Source of the DNA: Novosphingobium sp. HII-3
GTDB lineage: Bacteria > Pseudomonadota > Alphaproteobacteria > Sphingomonadales > Sphingomonadaceae
Assembly: GCF_002916655.1 (NCBI RefSeq)
Contig: NZ_PPSM01000047.1
Span: forward strand, 62,001-126,000
Reading direction: 5' to 3'
Length of the DNA stretch: 64,000 nt
Shown in pieces: positions 1-9,216 of this stretch. The notes beneath the pieces were generated by a model. That model saw only the letters and a list, made by a program, of their open reading frames with translations, made no database searches and was not told the origin of the DNA. How positions within the stretch are numbered: the first letter of the stretch is position 1; the number at the start of each line of letters is the position of its first letter. The position numbers and the translations under genes were made by a program.

Positions 1-14
1 GAAACACCGTCTCA

Positions 15-69
15 CCTGCGGCCGCAGGATCCACGGATAGTGTGCAACTAACCTAAATGGTTACAGTTG
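15..69. other. Palindrome and inverted repeat downstream of putR
   Basis: The first 98 bases hold no gene that I can support. Positions 15-28 are a perfect 14-bp palindrome containing a NotI site, followed at once by a BamHI site. Positions 45-69 form an inverted repeat (CAACT/AGTTG and AACC/GGTT arms with a 2-base bulge), which lies just beyond the putR stop codon and could act in termination or as a binding site. Function is not established. Confidence 0.3.
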
Positions 70-98
70 TCAATGAAGCCGCGTGGGAACGAGCCGCT

Positions 99-569
99 TC
101 AACTGCTCGCGTCCTTAACGGTCTCCATCGCCACAAAGGTCGACGTGCTGGAGACATGGGGGAGGCTGGAGATCTTTTCGCCCAGCACTTCGCGATAGCG
201 CCGGATATCGGCGGTGCGGACCTTGAGCAGGTAGTCGAAGCTACTGGCGATCATGTGGCATTCCTCCACCTCGGGAATGCGGCGCACCGCCCGGTTGAAC
301 TCGGTCAGCGCCACCTCGCGGGTGTCGGACAGCTTCACCTCGGCGAAGGCGACATGATCGAGGCCGAGGCTGGCGGGATCCACCACCGCGCGAAAGCCGC
401 GGATCACCCCGGCTTCCGTCAGCCGTCGCAACCGCACCTGGCACGGAGTCTTGGACATCCCGACGGCTTTGGCGAGATCCGTCACGGTGATGCGGCCGTC
501 GGTGCGCAGAATTGCAATGATCTTACGGTCCAGGTCATCCATTTCGACCGTCTGAGGGCGTTTCGCCAT
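99..569 (-). CDS. putR: Lrp/AsnC-family regulator, probable PutR
   Basis: A 156-residue transcription regulator of the Lrp/AsnC family. Residues about 10-60 form the winged helix-turn-helix (DDLDRKIIAIL, then TVTDLAKAVGMSKTPCQVRLRRL). The rest is the RAM/AsnC ligand-binding domain that normally binds an amino acid. It is divergent from putA with about 100 bases between the start codons. In alphaproteobacteria the matching arrangement is PutR, an activator of putA that responds to proline. The PutA here lacks a ribbon-helix-helix DNA-binding domain, which fits regulation by a separate protein. Family assignment is firm; the proline link is inferred from the neighbour. Confidence 0.9.
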   Translation of the reverse strand: MAKRPQTVEMDDLDRKIIAILRTDGRITVTDLAKAVGMSKTPCQVRLRRLTEAGVIRGFRAVVDPASLGLDHVAFAEVKLSDTREVALTEFNRAVRRIPEVEECHMIASSFDYLLKVRTADIRRYREVLGEKISSLPHVSSTSTFVAMETVKDASS

Positions 570-579
570 TCAATTTGCC

Positions 580-589
580 TGATGCATCA
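580..589. promoter_or_regulatory. Palindrome in the putR-putA intergenic region
   Basis: TGATGCATCA is a perfect 10-bp palindrome, 10 bases upstream of the putR start and about 80 bases upstream of the putA start. Lrp-type dimers bind palindromic sites, so this is a candidate PutR operator. Only the symmetry and position are seen. Confidence 0.3.
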
Positions 590-668
590 TGGAAAATAAG
601 TCTAAGCCCATCGCTACATGCGATTGAAAAGTCGGATCGCCAAGCGTGAATCGGTTACGGCTCGAAAC

Positions 669-3600
669 ATGACCGCTCCTTTTTCCCAGTTCGCCCCCGC
701 CCTCCGTGCAATGACCCCGCTGCGCCTTGCCATCGCCGATGCGCGCCGCCGGGATGAAGCCGAGTGCCTTGCACCGCTGCTGGACAGGGCCACGCTTGAC
801 GAGCCGACCCGCGCGGCGGTGCGCCGGACTGCCACCGCGCTCGTCACGACGCTGCGCGCCAATCACAAGGGAACCGGCGTCGAAGGACTGGTGCAGGAAT
901 ACGCGCTGTCCAGCCAGGAGGGCGTCGCCCTCATGTGCCTTGCCGAAGCGCTTCTGCGCATCCCCGACGACGCCACCCGTGACGCGTTGATCCGTGACAA
1001 GATCGCGGACGGGGACTGGAGCGGGCATCTGGGCGGCGGCAAGTCCCTGTTCGTCAACGCCGCGACCTGGGGCCTCGTGGTTACCGGCAAACTGGTCGGT
1101 TCGGTGGACGACAAGGGCTTGGGCGCGGCGCTCACGCGGCTGATCGCGCGCGCCGGTGAGCCCGTCATCCGGCGCGGCGTCGATCTGGCCATGCGCATGA
1201 TGGGTGAACAGTTCGTCACCGGCGAAACCATCGACGAAGCCGTGAAGCGCGCCCGCGAGCTGGAGGGCAAGGGCTTCCGCTACAGCTACGACATGCTGGG
1301 TGAAGCGGCGACGACGGCGGCGGACGCCCGGCGTTACTACGCGGATTACGAAAACGCCATCCACGCCATCGGCAAGGCTTCGGGCGGCAAGGGCATCTAC
1401 GAGGGCCCGGGGATTTCCATCAAGCTGTCCGCGCTGCACCCCCGCTACGCCCGCGCTCAGGCCGATCGCGTCATGGGCGAACTGCTCCCCGCCGTGAAGG
1501 CGCTGGCGCTGATGGCCAAGGGCTACGACATCGGCTTCAACATCGATGCCGAGGAGGCGGACCGCCTCGAACTTTCGCTCGACCTGCTGGAGAACCTCGC
1601 GCTCGATCCGGAACTGGCAGGCTGGGATGGCCTCGGGTTCGTGATCCAGGCCTATGGGAAGCGCTGCCCCTTCGTGATCGACTGGATCGTCGATCTCGCG
1701 CGCCGGGCGGGCCGCCGGATCATGGTTCGCCTCGTCAAGGGCGCTTACTGGGACGCCGAGATCAAGCGGGCGCAGGTGGACGGGCTGGCCGACTTCCCGG
1801 TCTACACCCGCAAGGTCCACACCGATGTTTCCTACGTAGCCTGCGCCCGCCAGTTGCTGGCCGCGCCGGACGCGGTGTTCCCCCAGTTCGCGACGCACAA
1901 TGCGCAGACCCTCGCCACGATCTACCACCTTGCCGGTCCCAACTTCGCCGTGGGCAAGTACGAGTTCCAGTGCCTGCATGGCATGGGCGAGGCGCTCTAT
2001 TCGCAGGTCGTGGGCAAGGACAAGCTGGACCGCCCCTGCCGCATCTACGCGCCGGTCGGCACGCACGAGACGCTGCTGGCGTACCTGGTGCGCCGCCTGC
2101 TGGAAAACGGCGCCAACTCGTCGTTCGTGAACCGCATCGCCGATCCGGCGGTGCCGGTGGAATCCATGGTGGCCGACCCGGTCGAGGTGGTGCGCGCGAT
2201 GCCTCAGCCCGGCGCCCGGCATGACCTCATCGCCCGGCCTGCCGACCTGTACCCCGATCGCCGCAATTCGGACGGCATCGACCTGACGGACGAGATCGCC
2301 CTCGCCGGGCTGGCCGACGCGCTCGTCGCGTCCGCCGGTACGGAGTGGCGCGCGGCCCCGGAAAGCGGCGAAGGCCAGCCGCGTCCTGTTCGCAACCCCG
2401 CCGATCATGCGGATATCGTCGGCACCGTCATCGAGGCTGCGCCCGAAGCGGCCGCCGCGGCCGTTGCTCGCGCCGCCGTCTCGGACTGGAGCGGGGTGCC
2501 GGTGGCGGACCGCGCCGCGTTCCTGGACCGGGCGGCCGATCTCATGCAGGACCGCATGGGGGTGCTGATGGGGCTGGCGATCCGCGAAGCCGGAAAGTCC
2601 GCGGCCAACGCCGTTGCCGAAGTGCGCGAGGCGATCGACTTCCTGCGCTACTACGCGCAGCAGGCGCGCGCGACGGTCGGACCTGAGCAGGCGGCGCTGG
2701 GGCCGGTGGTCTGCATCAGTCCGTGGAACTTCCCGCTGGCGATCTTCACCGGGCAGGTGGCGGCCGCGCTGGTCGCGGGCAATCCGGTGCTGGCGAAGCC
2801 TGCCGAGGAAACCCCGCTGATCGCAGCCGAGGCCGTGCGTATCCTCCACGCAGCCGGCGTGCCCGCCGATGCGCTGCAGTTCATGCCGGGACCCGGCGAG
2901 CTTGGCGCTGCGCTCGTCGCCGCGCCGGAGACAGCGGCGGTGATGTTCACCGGCTCCACCGAAGTCGCCCGCCTTATCCAGCGCCAGCTGGCGGCCCGCA
3001 CGTCGGCGGATGGGCGCCCGATCCCGCTGATCGCCGAGACGGGCGGCCAGAACGCCATGATCGTGGACAGTTCCGCGCTGGCGGAGCAGGTGGTGGCGGA
3101 CGTCATCGGATCCGCCTTCGACAGCGCGGGCCAGCGCTGCTCGGCTCTGCGCGTGCTGTGCCTGCAGGAGGACGTGGCGGATCGCACGCTTACCATGCTG
3201 CGCGGCGCTCTGGCCGAATTGCGCGTGGGCAAGCCCGACCGTCTCAGAGTCGATATCGGTCCCGTCATCACCCAGGAAGCTCGCGACGGCATCATGCGCC
3301 ACATCGATGCGATGCGCGCGAAGGGTTGCCGCGTCGAGCAGACCGCGCTTGGAACCGAGACGCAGCACGGCACCTTCGTGGCACCCACGATCATCGAGAT
3401 CGACGCCATCGACCAGCTGGAGCGTGAGGTCTTCGGGCCCGTGCTTCACGTCGTGCGGTTCCGCCGCAAGGACCTGGACGCGCTGATCGACAGCATCAAC
3501 GCCACGGGATACGGCCTGACCTTCGGCCTGCACACCCGCCTCGACGAGACGGTCGCGCGCGTGACGGCGGCGGTCAGGGCGGGCAACCTCTACGTCAACC

Positions 3601-4268
3601 GCAACACCATCGGCGCCATCGTCGGGGTGCAGCCGTTCGGAGGGCGTGGCCTTTCCGGCACCGGGCCCAAGGCGGGCGGCCCGCTCTACCTCGGCCGGCT
3701 GATGAAGCAGGCGCCGGTGGTGCTTGCGCCTGCGGAGCATGCGCCTGCGGAATTGACTGCCTACGCGGCGTGGCTTGACGCGCAGGGCGAAACCTCGGCC
3801 GCCACCTTCGCGCGCCGATTGGGCCAGGACACCGCGCTGGGCCGCGAAGTGCTGCTGCCGGGGCCGGTGGGTGAGCGCAACGTCTACGCGCTTCATCCCC
3901 GTGGGCGCGTTCTGCTCCGCCCCGCTACGCGCGAGGGTCTTCTGGGCCAGATCGCGGCGGTGCTGGCGACAGGCAACACCGCGACCGTCGAGACGGCGGA
4001 CCTTCCGGCCGGATTGCCACAAGCGGTGGAGGCCCGCCTCCGCCACGCGGACGATGCGCCTTATGCCGCCTGCGTGGTCGAAGGCGACGCACAGGCCGTG
4101 CGCCAGGCCTGCGAGGCGGTGGCGCGGCTGCCGGGACCGATCGTGCCGGTTCACCTGTGGGACCGGAATGGTATCGGCCCCAATTGCGCATCCCTGCTCG
4201 AAGAGGTTTCCGTCTCCGTCAACACCACGGCGGCGGGTGGTAACGCGAGCCTCATGATGATCGGCTGA
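669..4268 (+). CDS. putA: Bifunctional proline dehydrogenase / L-glutamate gamma-semialdehyde dehydrogenase PutA
   Basis: A 1199-residue trifunctional-type enzyme without the DNA-binding domain. It oxidises proline to pyrroline-5-carboxylate with FAD and then to glutamate with NAD. The proline dehydrogenase barrel carries VRLVKGAYWD near residue 352 and FATHNAQT near 415. The aldehyde dehydrogenase domain starts near residue 580, with ETGGQNAMIVD near 789, the catalytic Cys in SAGQRCSALRVL near 824 and EVFGPVLHV near 920. About 200 further C-terminal residues match the extra domain of type-B PutAs, and the total length fits that class. I chose the ATG at 669 (MTAPFSQFAP); an in-frame ATG at 618 would add 17 residues. 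The partner regulator is the divergent putR. Confidence 0.95.
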   Translation: MTAPFSQFAPALRAMTPLRLAIADARRRDEAECLAPLLDRATLDEPTRAAVRRTATALVTTLRANHKGTGVEGLVQEYALSSQEGVALMCLAEALLRIPDDATRDALIRDKIADGDWSGHLGGGKSLFVNAATWGLVVTGKLVGSVDDKGLGAALTRLIARAGEPVIRRGVDLAMRMMGEQFVTGETIDEAVKRARELEGKGFRYSYDMLGEAATTAADARRYYADYENAIHAIGKASGGKGIYEGPGISIKLSALHPRYARAQADRVMGELLPAVKALALMAKGYDIGFNIDAEEADRLELSLDLLENLALDPELAGWDGLGFVIQAYGKRCPFVIDWIVDLARRAGRRIMVRLVKGAYWDAEIKRAQVDGLADFPVYTRKVHTDVSYVACARQLLAAPDAVFPQFATHNAQTLATIYHLAGPNFAVGKYEFQCLHGMGEALYSQVVGKDKLDRPCRIYAPVGTHETLLAYLVRRLLENGANSSFVNRIADPAVPVESMVADPVEVVRAMPQPGARHDLIARPADLYPDRRNSDGIDLTDEIALAGLADALVASAGTEWRAAPESGEGQPRPVRNPADHADIVGTVIEAAPEAAAAAVARAAVSDWSGVPVADRAAFLDRAADLMQDRMGVLMGLAIREAGKSAANAVAEVREAIDFLRYYAQQARATVGPEQAALGPVVCISPWNFPLAIFTGQVAAALVAGNPVLAKPAEETPLIAAEAVRILHAAGVPADALQFMPGPGELGAALVAAPETAAVMFTGSTEVARLIQRQLAARTSADGRPIPLIAETGGQNAMIVDSSALAEQVVADVIGSAFDSAGQRCSALRVLCLQEDVADRTLTMLRGALAELRVGKPDRLRVDIGPVITQEARDGIMRHIDAMRAKGCRVEQTALGTETQHGTFVAPTIIEIDAIDQLEREVFGPVLHVVRFRRKDLDALIDSINATGYGLTFGLHTRLDETVARVTAAVRAGNLYVNRNTIGAIVGVQPFGGRGLSGTGPKAGGPLYLGRLMKQAPVVLAPAEHAPAELTAYAAWLDAQGETSAATFARRLGQDTALGREVLLPGPVGERNVYALHPRGRVLLRPATREGLLGQIAAVLATGNTATVETADLPAGLPQAVEARLRHADDAPYAACVVEGDAQAVRQACEAVARLPGPIVPVHLWDRNGIGPNCASLLEEVSVSVNTTAAGGNASLMMIG

Positions 4269-4447
4269 CGCCGGCTTCCCCCTGCGGTAAGAGTGCCCGC
4301 ACGCCCCCGCGTCTGCAAAGGGCGCGGAGGGCGGCTGTCGCGCTGCGGCAACTGTTTGCCGGAGTTGGGAAACCGCTCCGCAATTCAGGTGTTGGGTCCA
4401 CTGCAGCCAGATCGAACGCGATTCCAACGGTCGTCGGAGCGAAATCT

Positions 4448-4984
4448 ATGGGCAGACTCATCGTCGACGCAGCATCGAGCCTGGATGGCTTTTGGGCCGA
4501 TGCGGGTGGCCGGAATGTGCTCTCCACCGCAGACCTCGACGGCAGCGGCCTATCCGGTCGGCTCGAGATGGCCTGCGGGGCGATCGTGATGAGCCGCCGC
4601 TCCTACGAACTTCCGGGCGACGTCGGGTGGATGGCCGAGGCCTATCCGCCCGGGACACCGGTCTTCGTCGTGAGCGAGACGGCCCCTGCTGCCCCGTCCG
4701 GAGACAATTTCCGCTTCATGCCGGACTATGCCGCTGCCTTCGCCGCCGCGCAGGACGCGGCGGGCGACAGGCCGGTGCTGGTCGTTGGTGAGGCCGGAGC
4801 CATGGGTGCGGCGCTGGGCTGTGGTCAGGCCGATGCCATCTGGCTGCGTGTGCTGTCCCGCACGCTGGGGCGGGGCGCCCCCCTTTTCGAGGAAGGCGCA
4901 CCCGTTCAGAACTACTTCGTCGCCGAACTCGAGACGACGCCCGAAGCCGTTCACATGCTGCTGGAACGGCGGCTGCAGGCCTGA
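4448..4984 (+). CDS. Dihydrofolate reductase-like (RibD C-terminal domain) protein
   Basis: A 178-residue protein with the reductase fold shared by RibD C-terminal domains and the YyaP/YwjB group. The N-terminus (MGRLIVDAASSLDGFWA) is the typical first strand and loop, and the C-terminal part has the usual ILSRTLGRG-like segment as VLSRTLGRGAPLFEE. The family is predicted to bind NADPH; the substrate is unknown. It stands alone between putA and a convergent MFS gene, whose stop is only 4 bases away. The 179 bases before it show no promoter I trust. Confidence 0.8.
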   Translation: MGRLIVDAASSLDGFWADAGGRNVLSTADLDGSGLSGRLEMACGAIVMSRRSYELPGDVGWMAEAYPPGTPVFVVSETAPAAPSGDNFRFMPDYAAAFAAAQDAAGDRPVLVVGEAGAMGAALGCGQADAIWLRVLSRTLGRGAPLFEEGAPVQNYFVAELETTPEAVHMLLERRLQA

Positions 4985-4988
4985 ACGG

Positions 4989-6185
4989 TCAGGCCGCGCA
5001 GGCGTGCAGCGTCTCGCGCCTGTGAAGCGATAGAGTCACCAGGAAGATCGCCAACCCGCCGAGCGCCAGGCCCGAGCCGATCCAGCCGGTCGAGGTGAGG
5101 CCAAACCCCGCCGAGATCGCCATGCCGCCGAGCCAGGGCCCGAGGGCATTGGCAAAGTTGAAGGCGCTGTGGTGGGCAGCGGCGGCAAGCGCCTGCGCAT
5201 CACCGGCCACGTCCATCAGCCGGGTCTGCAGGATCGTGCCGAGGCCGCCGCCGAAGCCAATCAGCAGAACAACGAGAGAGAGCGTCCACACGTTGCCCGC
5301 CATCACGGAGAAGAGGGCAAGGGAGACGGCGCTGAACAGCAGAGCGCTGATGGCGGCGCGGCTTTGCGCGCGGTCGGCCATCCAGGCCCAGAACAGGTTG
5401 CCTGCGGTCATGCCGACGCCGAAGACGGCGAGCACGGCGGGGACAAACTTTTCCGATACGTGCGTGACTTCGATCATGGTCGAGGCGACGTATGTATAGA
5501 CGCAGAACAGGCCGCCGAAGCCGATGGCGCCGGTGAGCAGCGTGAGCAGCACCTGCGGACGGCGCAGCGCGCCCAGTTCGCGCAGCGGGCTGGCGTCGGC
5601 GTCGGCCGGCTGGTGCGGGGCGAAGAGGGCGACCAGCGCCATCGTGAGGATGGCAAGGCCGGAGACGACGGCGAAACCACTCCGCCAGCCGAGCGCCTGT
5701 CCCAGCCAATTGGCGGCGGGAACGCCGATGATGGTCGCCACCGTCAGGCCCGACATGACCATCGCCACCGACTGCGTGCGCTTGTTGCCGGGCACCAGGG
5801 AGGCGGCGACCAGCGCGGCGATGCCGAAGTAGGCCCCGTGCGGCAGCCCGCTGATGAAGCGGCACAGCAGCAGCAGCGGATAGCTTGATGCCAGGGCCGA
5901 GATGCCGTTGCCCACCGCGAACACCGCCATCAGTCCGATGAGCAGCAGGCGCCGCTCCAGCTTGGCGGCAAGGACCGCGATCACCGGCGCGCCGACCACG
6001 ACGCCAAGAGCATAGGCGCTGATCGCATGGCCGGCCTCGGGCTCGGTCAGGCCGAGATCACGCGCGAAGAAGGGGACAAGGCTCATCGCCGCGAACTCTG
6101 TCGTGCCGATGGCGAAGGCGCCCATCGCGAGCGCAAGGATGACGAGCGCGGGATGCGTCGTGCGGGTGGGGGAGGATTGATTCAT
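4989..6185 (-). CDS. MFS transporter, DHA1/AraJ-type exporter
   Basis: A 398-residue inner-membrane protein with twelve predicted hydrophobic segments. The N-terminal ALAMGAFAIGTTEFAAMSL is characteristic of the AraJ/YdhP group of drug or sugar efflux proteins, and the loop after helix 2 has a PVIAVLAAKLERR-like motif A. I place the start at the ATG at 6185 (MNQSSPTRTT), because the 11 residues of the longer frame are polar and have no ribosome-binding site. Efflux is inferred from family; the substrate cannot be told. Confidence 0.87.
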   Translation of the reverse strand: MNQSSPTRTTHPALVILALAMGAFAIGTTEFAAMSLVPFFARDLGLTEPEAGHAISAYALGVVVGAPVIAVLAAKLERRLLLIGLMAVFAVGNGISALASSYPLLLLCRFISGLPHGAYFGIAALVAASLVPGNKRTQSVAMVMSGLTVATIIGVPAANWLGQALGWRSGFAVVSGLAILTMALVALFAPHQPADADASPLRELGALRRPQVLLTLLTGAIGFGGLFCVYTYVASTMIEVTHVSEKFVPAVLAVFGVGMTAGNLFWAWMADRAQSRAAISALLFSAVSLALFSVMAGNVWTLSLVVLLIGFGGGLGTILQTRLMDVAGDAQALAAAAHHSAFNFANALGPWLGGMAISAGFGLTSTGWIGSGLALGGLAIFLVTLSLHRRETLHACAA

Positions 6186-6302
6186 GTTGCGGTGCAAAAT
6201 AGAAACGTTTCGTGACACGCACTACCCGGGCAGCGATGCGTTTCCTGCAACGCCACTGTGAGGAATGTGCACGGATGCGGATCGCGCGCGCCTGCTGGGC
6301 CG

Positions 6303-7127
6303 TCAGAAAACCGGATCGAAGTCCGGCGGCAACTCGCTTGCGGGACCATTGTCCTTGCCGGGAACGTGAATGCCGCACTCCGTCTTGTCCCAGCCCTTCC
6401 AGCGGCCGGACCGGGGATCCTCGCCAGGCGCGACCTTGCTGGTGCAGGGCATGCAGCCGATCGAGGGATAACCTTCCGCCACGAGTGGGTGCGGCGGCAG
6501 GTCGTGCTCGGCGATGTAGGCAGCCAGACGCTCGGCCGACCAGTCGATCAGCGGGTTGATCTTGAGCCGTCCCTGCGCGTCGGCCGTGTCAATCTCGAAG
6601 CGGGGCAGGCTGGATCGGGTCGCCGCCTGGAACGCCTTGCGGCCGGTGAACGAGGCGTCATAGCCCGCCAGCGCCGTGGCGAGCGGCTTGACCTTGCGGA
6701 TCTCGCAGCAGCCGTCCGGGTCCCAGGACCAGCGCAGGCCGTTTTCGTCCTTCTTCGTGATCTCAGTCGCGTCCGGCGTGAGGTTCACGAGGTTCGTGAG
6801 GCCGAGGCGCTCCACCAGCCGGTCGCGGTAGGCGAGTGTTTCCGGGAAGTGCTTCCCGGTATCGAGGAACAGCACCGGCACGCCCTTGTCGACCCGGCTG
6901 AGCAGGTGGAGCAGGACGGCGCTTTCCGCACCGAAGCTGGACACGATCGCCACATCCCCCGCCATGCGTTCCTTAAGCAGCGTCTCGAGCATCTCGCTCG
7001 TGTCGGTGCCGCGGAAGAGGCGGTTGAGACGCACCGCGTCGGCCTCGGTGAAACGAGGGGACGTGTCGATGCGCTGGATCACCCGAGCAGGGGTGCGGGC
7101 TTCATTGTCAGCTTCGGTACGGAACAT
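6303..7127 (-). CDS. cysH: Assimilatory phosphoadenylyl/adenylyl-sulfate reductase
   Basis: A 274-residue thioredoxin-dependent reductase that releases sulfite from activated sulfate. SSFGAESAVLLH near residue 63 is the nucleotide-binding loop. Cysteines 140 and 141 plus CMPC at 225-228 give the CC...CxxC set that ligates a [4Fe-4S] cluster, so the enzyme is of the APS-reductase type by ligand pattern. C251 in ECGIH is the catalytic nucleophile. It is the last gene of the operon cobA, DUF2849, cysI, DUF934, cysH, with 24 bases between it and the DUF934 gene. Whether PAPS is also used cannot be read from the sequence. Confidence 0.93.
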   Translation of the reverse strand: MFRTEADNEARTPARVIQRIDTSPRFTEADAVRLNRLFRGTDTSEMLETLLKERMAGDVAIVSSFGAESAVLLHLLSRVDKGVPVLFLDTGKHFPETLAYRDRLVERLGLTNLVNLTPDATEITKKDENGLRWSWDPDGCCEIRKVKPLATALAGYDASFTGRKAFQAATRSSLPRFEIDTADAQGRLKINPLIDWSAERLAAYIAEHDLPPHPLVAEGYPSIGCMPCTSKVAPGEDPRSGRWKGWDKTECGIHVPGKDNGPASELPPDFDPVF

Positions 7128-7151
7128 GGGGCAGGTTCCTTCGCTCCGGGC

Positions 7152-7589
7152 TCAGGCGGCTGGGTGCCGCTTCGCCCAGATGGCTTGGCGACCGTCTATC
7201 GCGGTGGCCTGGTAGACATTTTCCCAGCGCTCGAACGCGGCCTTGGCGTCGGCCTCGTTGAGCGCCTTTTCAGGCGCGAAGGCGTCAAAGCCGCAGCGCT
7301 GGAGATGGCGGAGCATGTCGATCACGACATCGCCCACGGCACGCAGTTCGCCGGTGTAGCCGGCTTCGCGCAGGATGCGCGCGGAGGAGTAGCCGCGTCC
7401 GTCCGTCCAGGAAGGGAAGTTCACTTCCACCAGCGCCAGGCGATCGAGGTAAGGCAGCAGCTCGCGCGCGTCGTCGCCCGGTTCGATGCGGACGGCCGTG
7501 GCGTTCGACTGTTCGCCGATCGAATCCACCGTCACGGCCGGATCGTTCACGGCGTCGTCGCTGCGGAAACGGAACTGGACGTCAACCAT
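7152..7589 (-). CDS. DUF934 family protein of the sulfite reductase operon
   Basis: A 145-residue protein of the DUF934 family, regularly found between cysI and cysH in proteobacteria. I chose the ATG at 7589 (MVDVQFRFRSDD), which overlaps the end of cysI by 8 bases; the longer open frame is a shadow of cysI. Central VEVNFPSWTDGRGYSSARILR is the family signature, seen as the segment near residue 70. No catalytic motif is evident. The operon position suggests an accessory role in sulfite reduction, possibly electron transfer or assembly, but this is inference. Confidence 0.88.
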   Translation of the reverse strand: MVDVQFRFRSDDAVNDPAVTVDSIGEQSNATAVRIEPGDDARELLPYLDRLALVEVNFPSWTDGRGYSSARILREAGYTGELRAVGDVVIDMLRHLQRCGFDAFAPEKALNEADAKAAFERWENVYQATAIDGRQAIWAKRHPAA

Positions 7590-9216
7590 AGATGGCCTCC
7601 TTGAACGGCTCCATGCCGATGCGGCGATAGGTGTCGAGGAAACGCTCCTCGCCCTGCTTGTTGGCGAGGTAGACCTGCGTGGCCTTTTCGATGGCATCGA
7701 CGACGCCGTCTTCGGTGAAGCCGGGGCCGATGATCCGGGCGAGGGAGGTATCCGCACCTTCGCTGCCGCCGAAGAGAAGCTGGTAGTTTTCCAGACCCTT
7801 CTTGTCGACGCCGAGGATGCCGATGTGGCCGGCGTGATGGTGACCGCAGGCGTTGATGCAGCCCGAGATCTTGAGCTTCAGCTCGCCGATTTCCGCCTGC
7901 TTCCGCGCCGAGCCGAAGCGTTCGGAGATCTTCTGGGCGACAGGGATCGAGCGGGCATTGGCGAGGCTGCAGTAATCGAGGCCGGGGCAGGCGATGATGT
8001 CGCCCACGGTGTCGAGGTTCGCCGTGCCGAGACCCGCCTCGTCCAGCGCCTTCCAGACGGTGTAGAGATCGGACTTCCTGACGTGCGGGAACACGATGTT
8101 CTGCGCATGGGTGACGCGCAGTTCGTCGAACGAGTGATCCTTTGCCAGCTTGGCCATCAGGCGGATCTGGTCGGCCGTCGCGTCGCCGGGGATGCCGCCC
8201 ACGGGCTTCAGCGACACCGTGGCGATGATGTAGCCCGGCTGCTTGTGCGGCGTGGTGTTGCGTTCCACCCAGAGGCGGAAGTCCGGATCGGTGAGGTCCA
8301 GCTCGTCCGAAGCGGCGGCGTCGAACGCGGGGTCGACAAAGTGCGCCTTGATCCGCTCCAGCTCGGCGAGCGGGGGCTCGATCGGCTGGGTGAGCAGGTG
8401 CGCGAACTCTTCCTCGACCTGGCGCACATACTCGTCGCGGCCCAGTTCGTGGACAAGGATCTTGATGCGCGCCTTGTACTTGTTGTCGCGGCGGCCGTAG
8501 CGGTTGTAGACGCGCAGGCACGCCTCGGCATAAGTGATCAGCTGATGGATCGGCACGAATTCGCGGATCAGCGGCGCGATCATTGGGGTGCGGCCCATGC
8601 CGCCGCCGGCGTAGAACTGGGCGCCGATCTCTCCGGCGTCATTCTTCACCATCTTGATGCCGATGTCGTGCAGGCGCATCGCGGCGCGGTCCGTTTCGGA
8701 CGCGATGACGGCGATCTTGAACTTGCGCGGCAGCACCAGGAATTCCGGGTGGAAGCTCGACCACTGGCGCAGCAGTTCCGCGTAAGGGCGCGGGTCCAGT
8801 ATCTCGTCCTCGGCGGCACCGGCGAACTGGTCCGAGCTGATGTTGCGGATGCAGTTGCCGCTCGTCTGGATGGCGTGCATCTCCACCGTCGCCAGTTCGG
8901 CGAGGATGTCGGGCGTGTCTTCCAGCTTGATCCAGTTGTACTGGATGTTCTGGCGCGTGGTGAAGTGGCCGTAGCCGCGGTCGTACTTGTCCGCGATGTC
9001 GCCCAGCAGCGTCATCTGCGTGGAATTGAGGGTGCCGTAGGGCACCGCCACGCGCAGCATGTAGGCGTGCAGCTGGAGGTAGAGGCCATTCTGCAGGCGC
9101 AGCGGCTTGAACTGGTCCTCGGTCAGGTCGCCGGCGATGCGGCGGCGGACCTGGTCGCGAAATTCCGCGACGCGGGTGTCGACCATCTGCTGGTCGTATT
9201 CGTCGTACTTGTACAT
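7582..9216 (-). CDS. cysI: Sulfite (or nitrite) reductase hemoprotein, CysI-type
   Basis: A 544-residue siroheme and [4Fe-4S] enzyme reducing sulfite to sulfide with six electrons. The four cluster and siroheme ligands are C410 and C416 (CPGLDYC), then C453 and C457 (CINACGHHH). TSGNCIRN near residue 118 and TTRQNIQY near 86 are conserved substrate and cofactor contacts of the family. The neighbours cysH, cobA and DUF934 point to sulfite rather than nitrite. No cysJ flavoprotein is visible in the window, so the electron donor must be elsewhere. The start overlaps the DUF2849 stop by one base. Confidence 0.94.
   Translation of the reverse strand: MYKYDEYDQQMVDTRVAEFRDQVRRRIAGDLTEDQFKPLRLQNGLYLQLHAYMLRVAVPYGTLNSTQMTLLGDIADKYDRGYGHFTTRQNIQYNWIKLEDTPDILAELATVEMHAIQTSGNCIRNISSDQFAGAAEDEILDPRPYAELLRQWSSFHPEFLVLPRKFKIAVIASETDRAAMRLHDIGIKMVKNDAGEIGAQFYAGGGMGRTPMIAPLIREFVPIHQLITYAEACLRVYNRYGRRDNKYKARIKILVHELGRDEYVRQVEEEFAHLLTQPIEPPLAELERIKAHFVDPAFDAAASDELDLTDPDFRLWVERNTTPHKQPGYIIATVSLKPVGGIPGDATADQIRLMAKLAKDHSFDELRVTHAQNIVFPHVRKSDLYTVWKALDEAGLGTANLDTVGDIIACPGLDYCSLANARSIPVAQKISERFGSARKQAEIGELKLKISGCINACGHHHAGHIGILGVDKKGLENYQLLFGGSEGADTSLARIIGPGFTEDGVVDAIEKATQVYLANKQGEERFLDTYRRIGMEPFKEAIYG

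Noticed and set aside
570..4427. A 1285-codon open frame on the minus strand opposite putA
   Set aside because: It is rich in Arg, His and Gly with no domain, and lies antisense to a clear PutA; it is a shadow of GC-rich codon usage.
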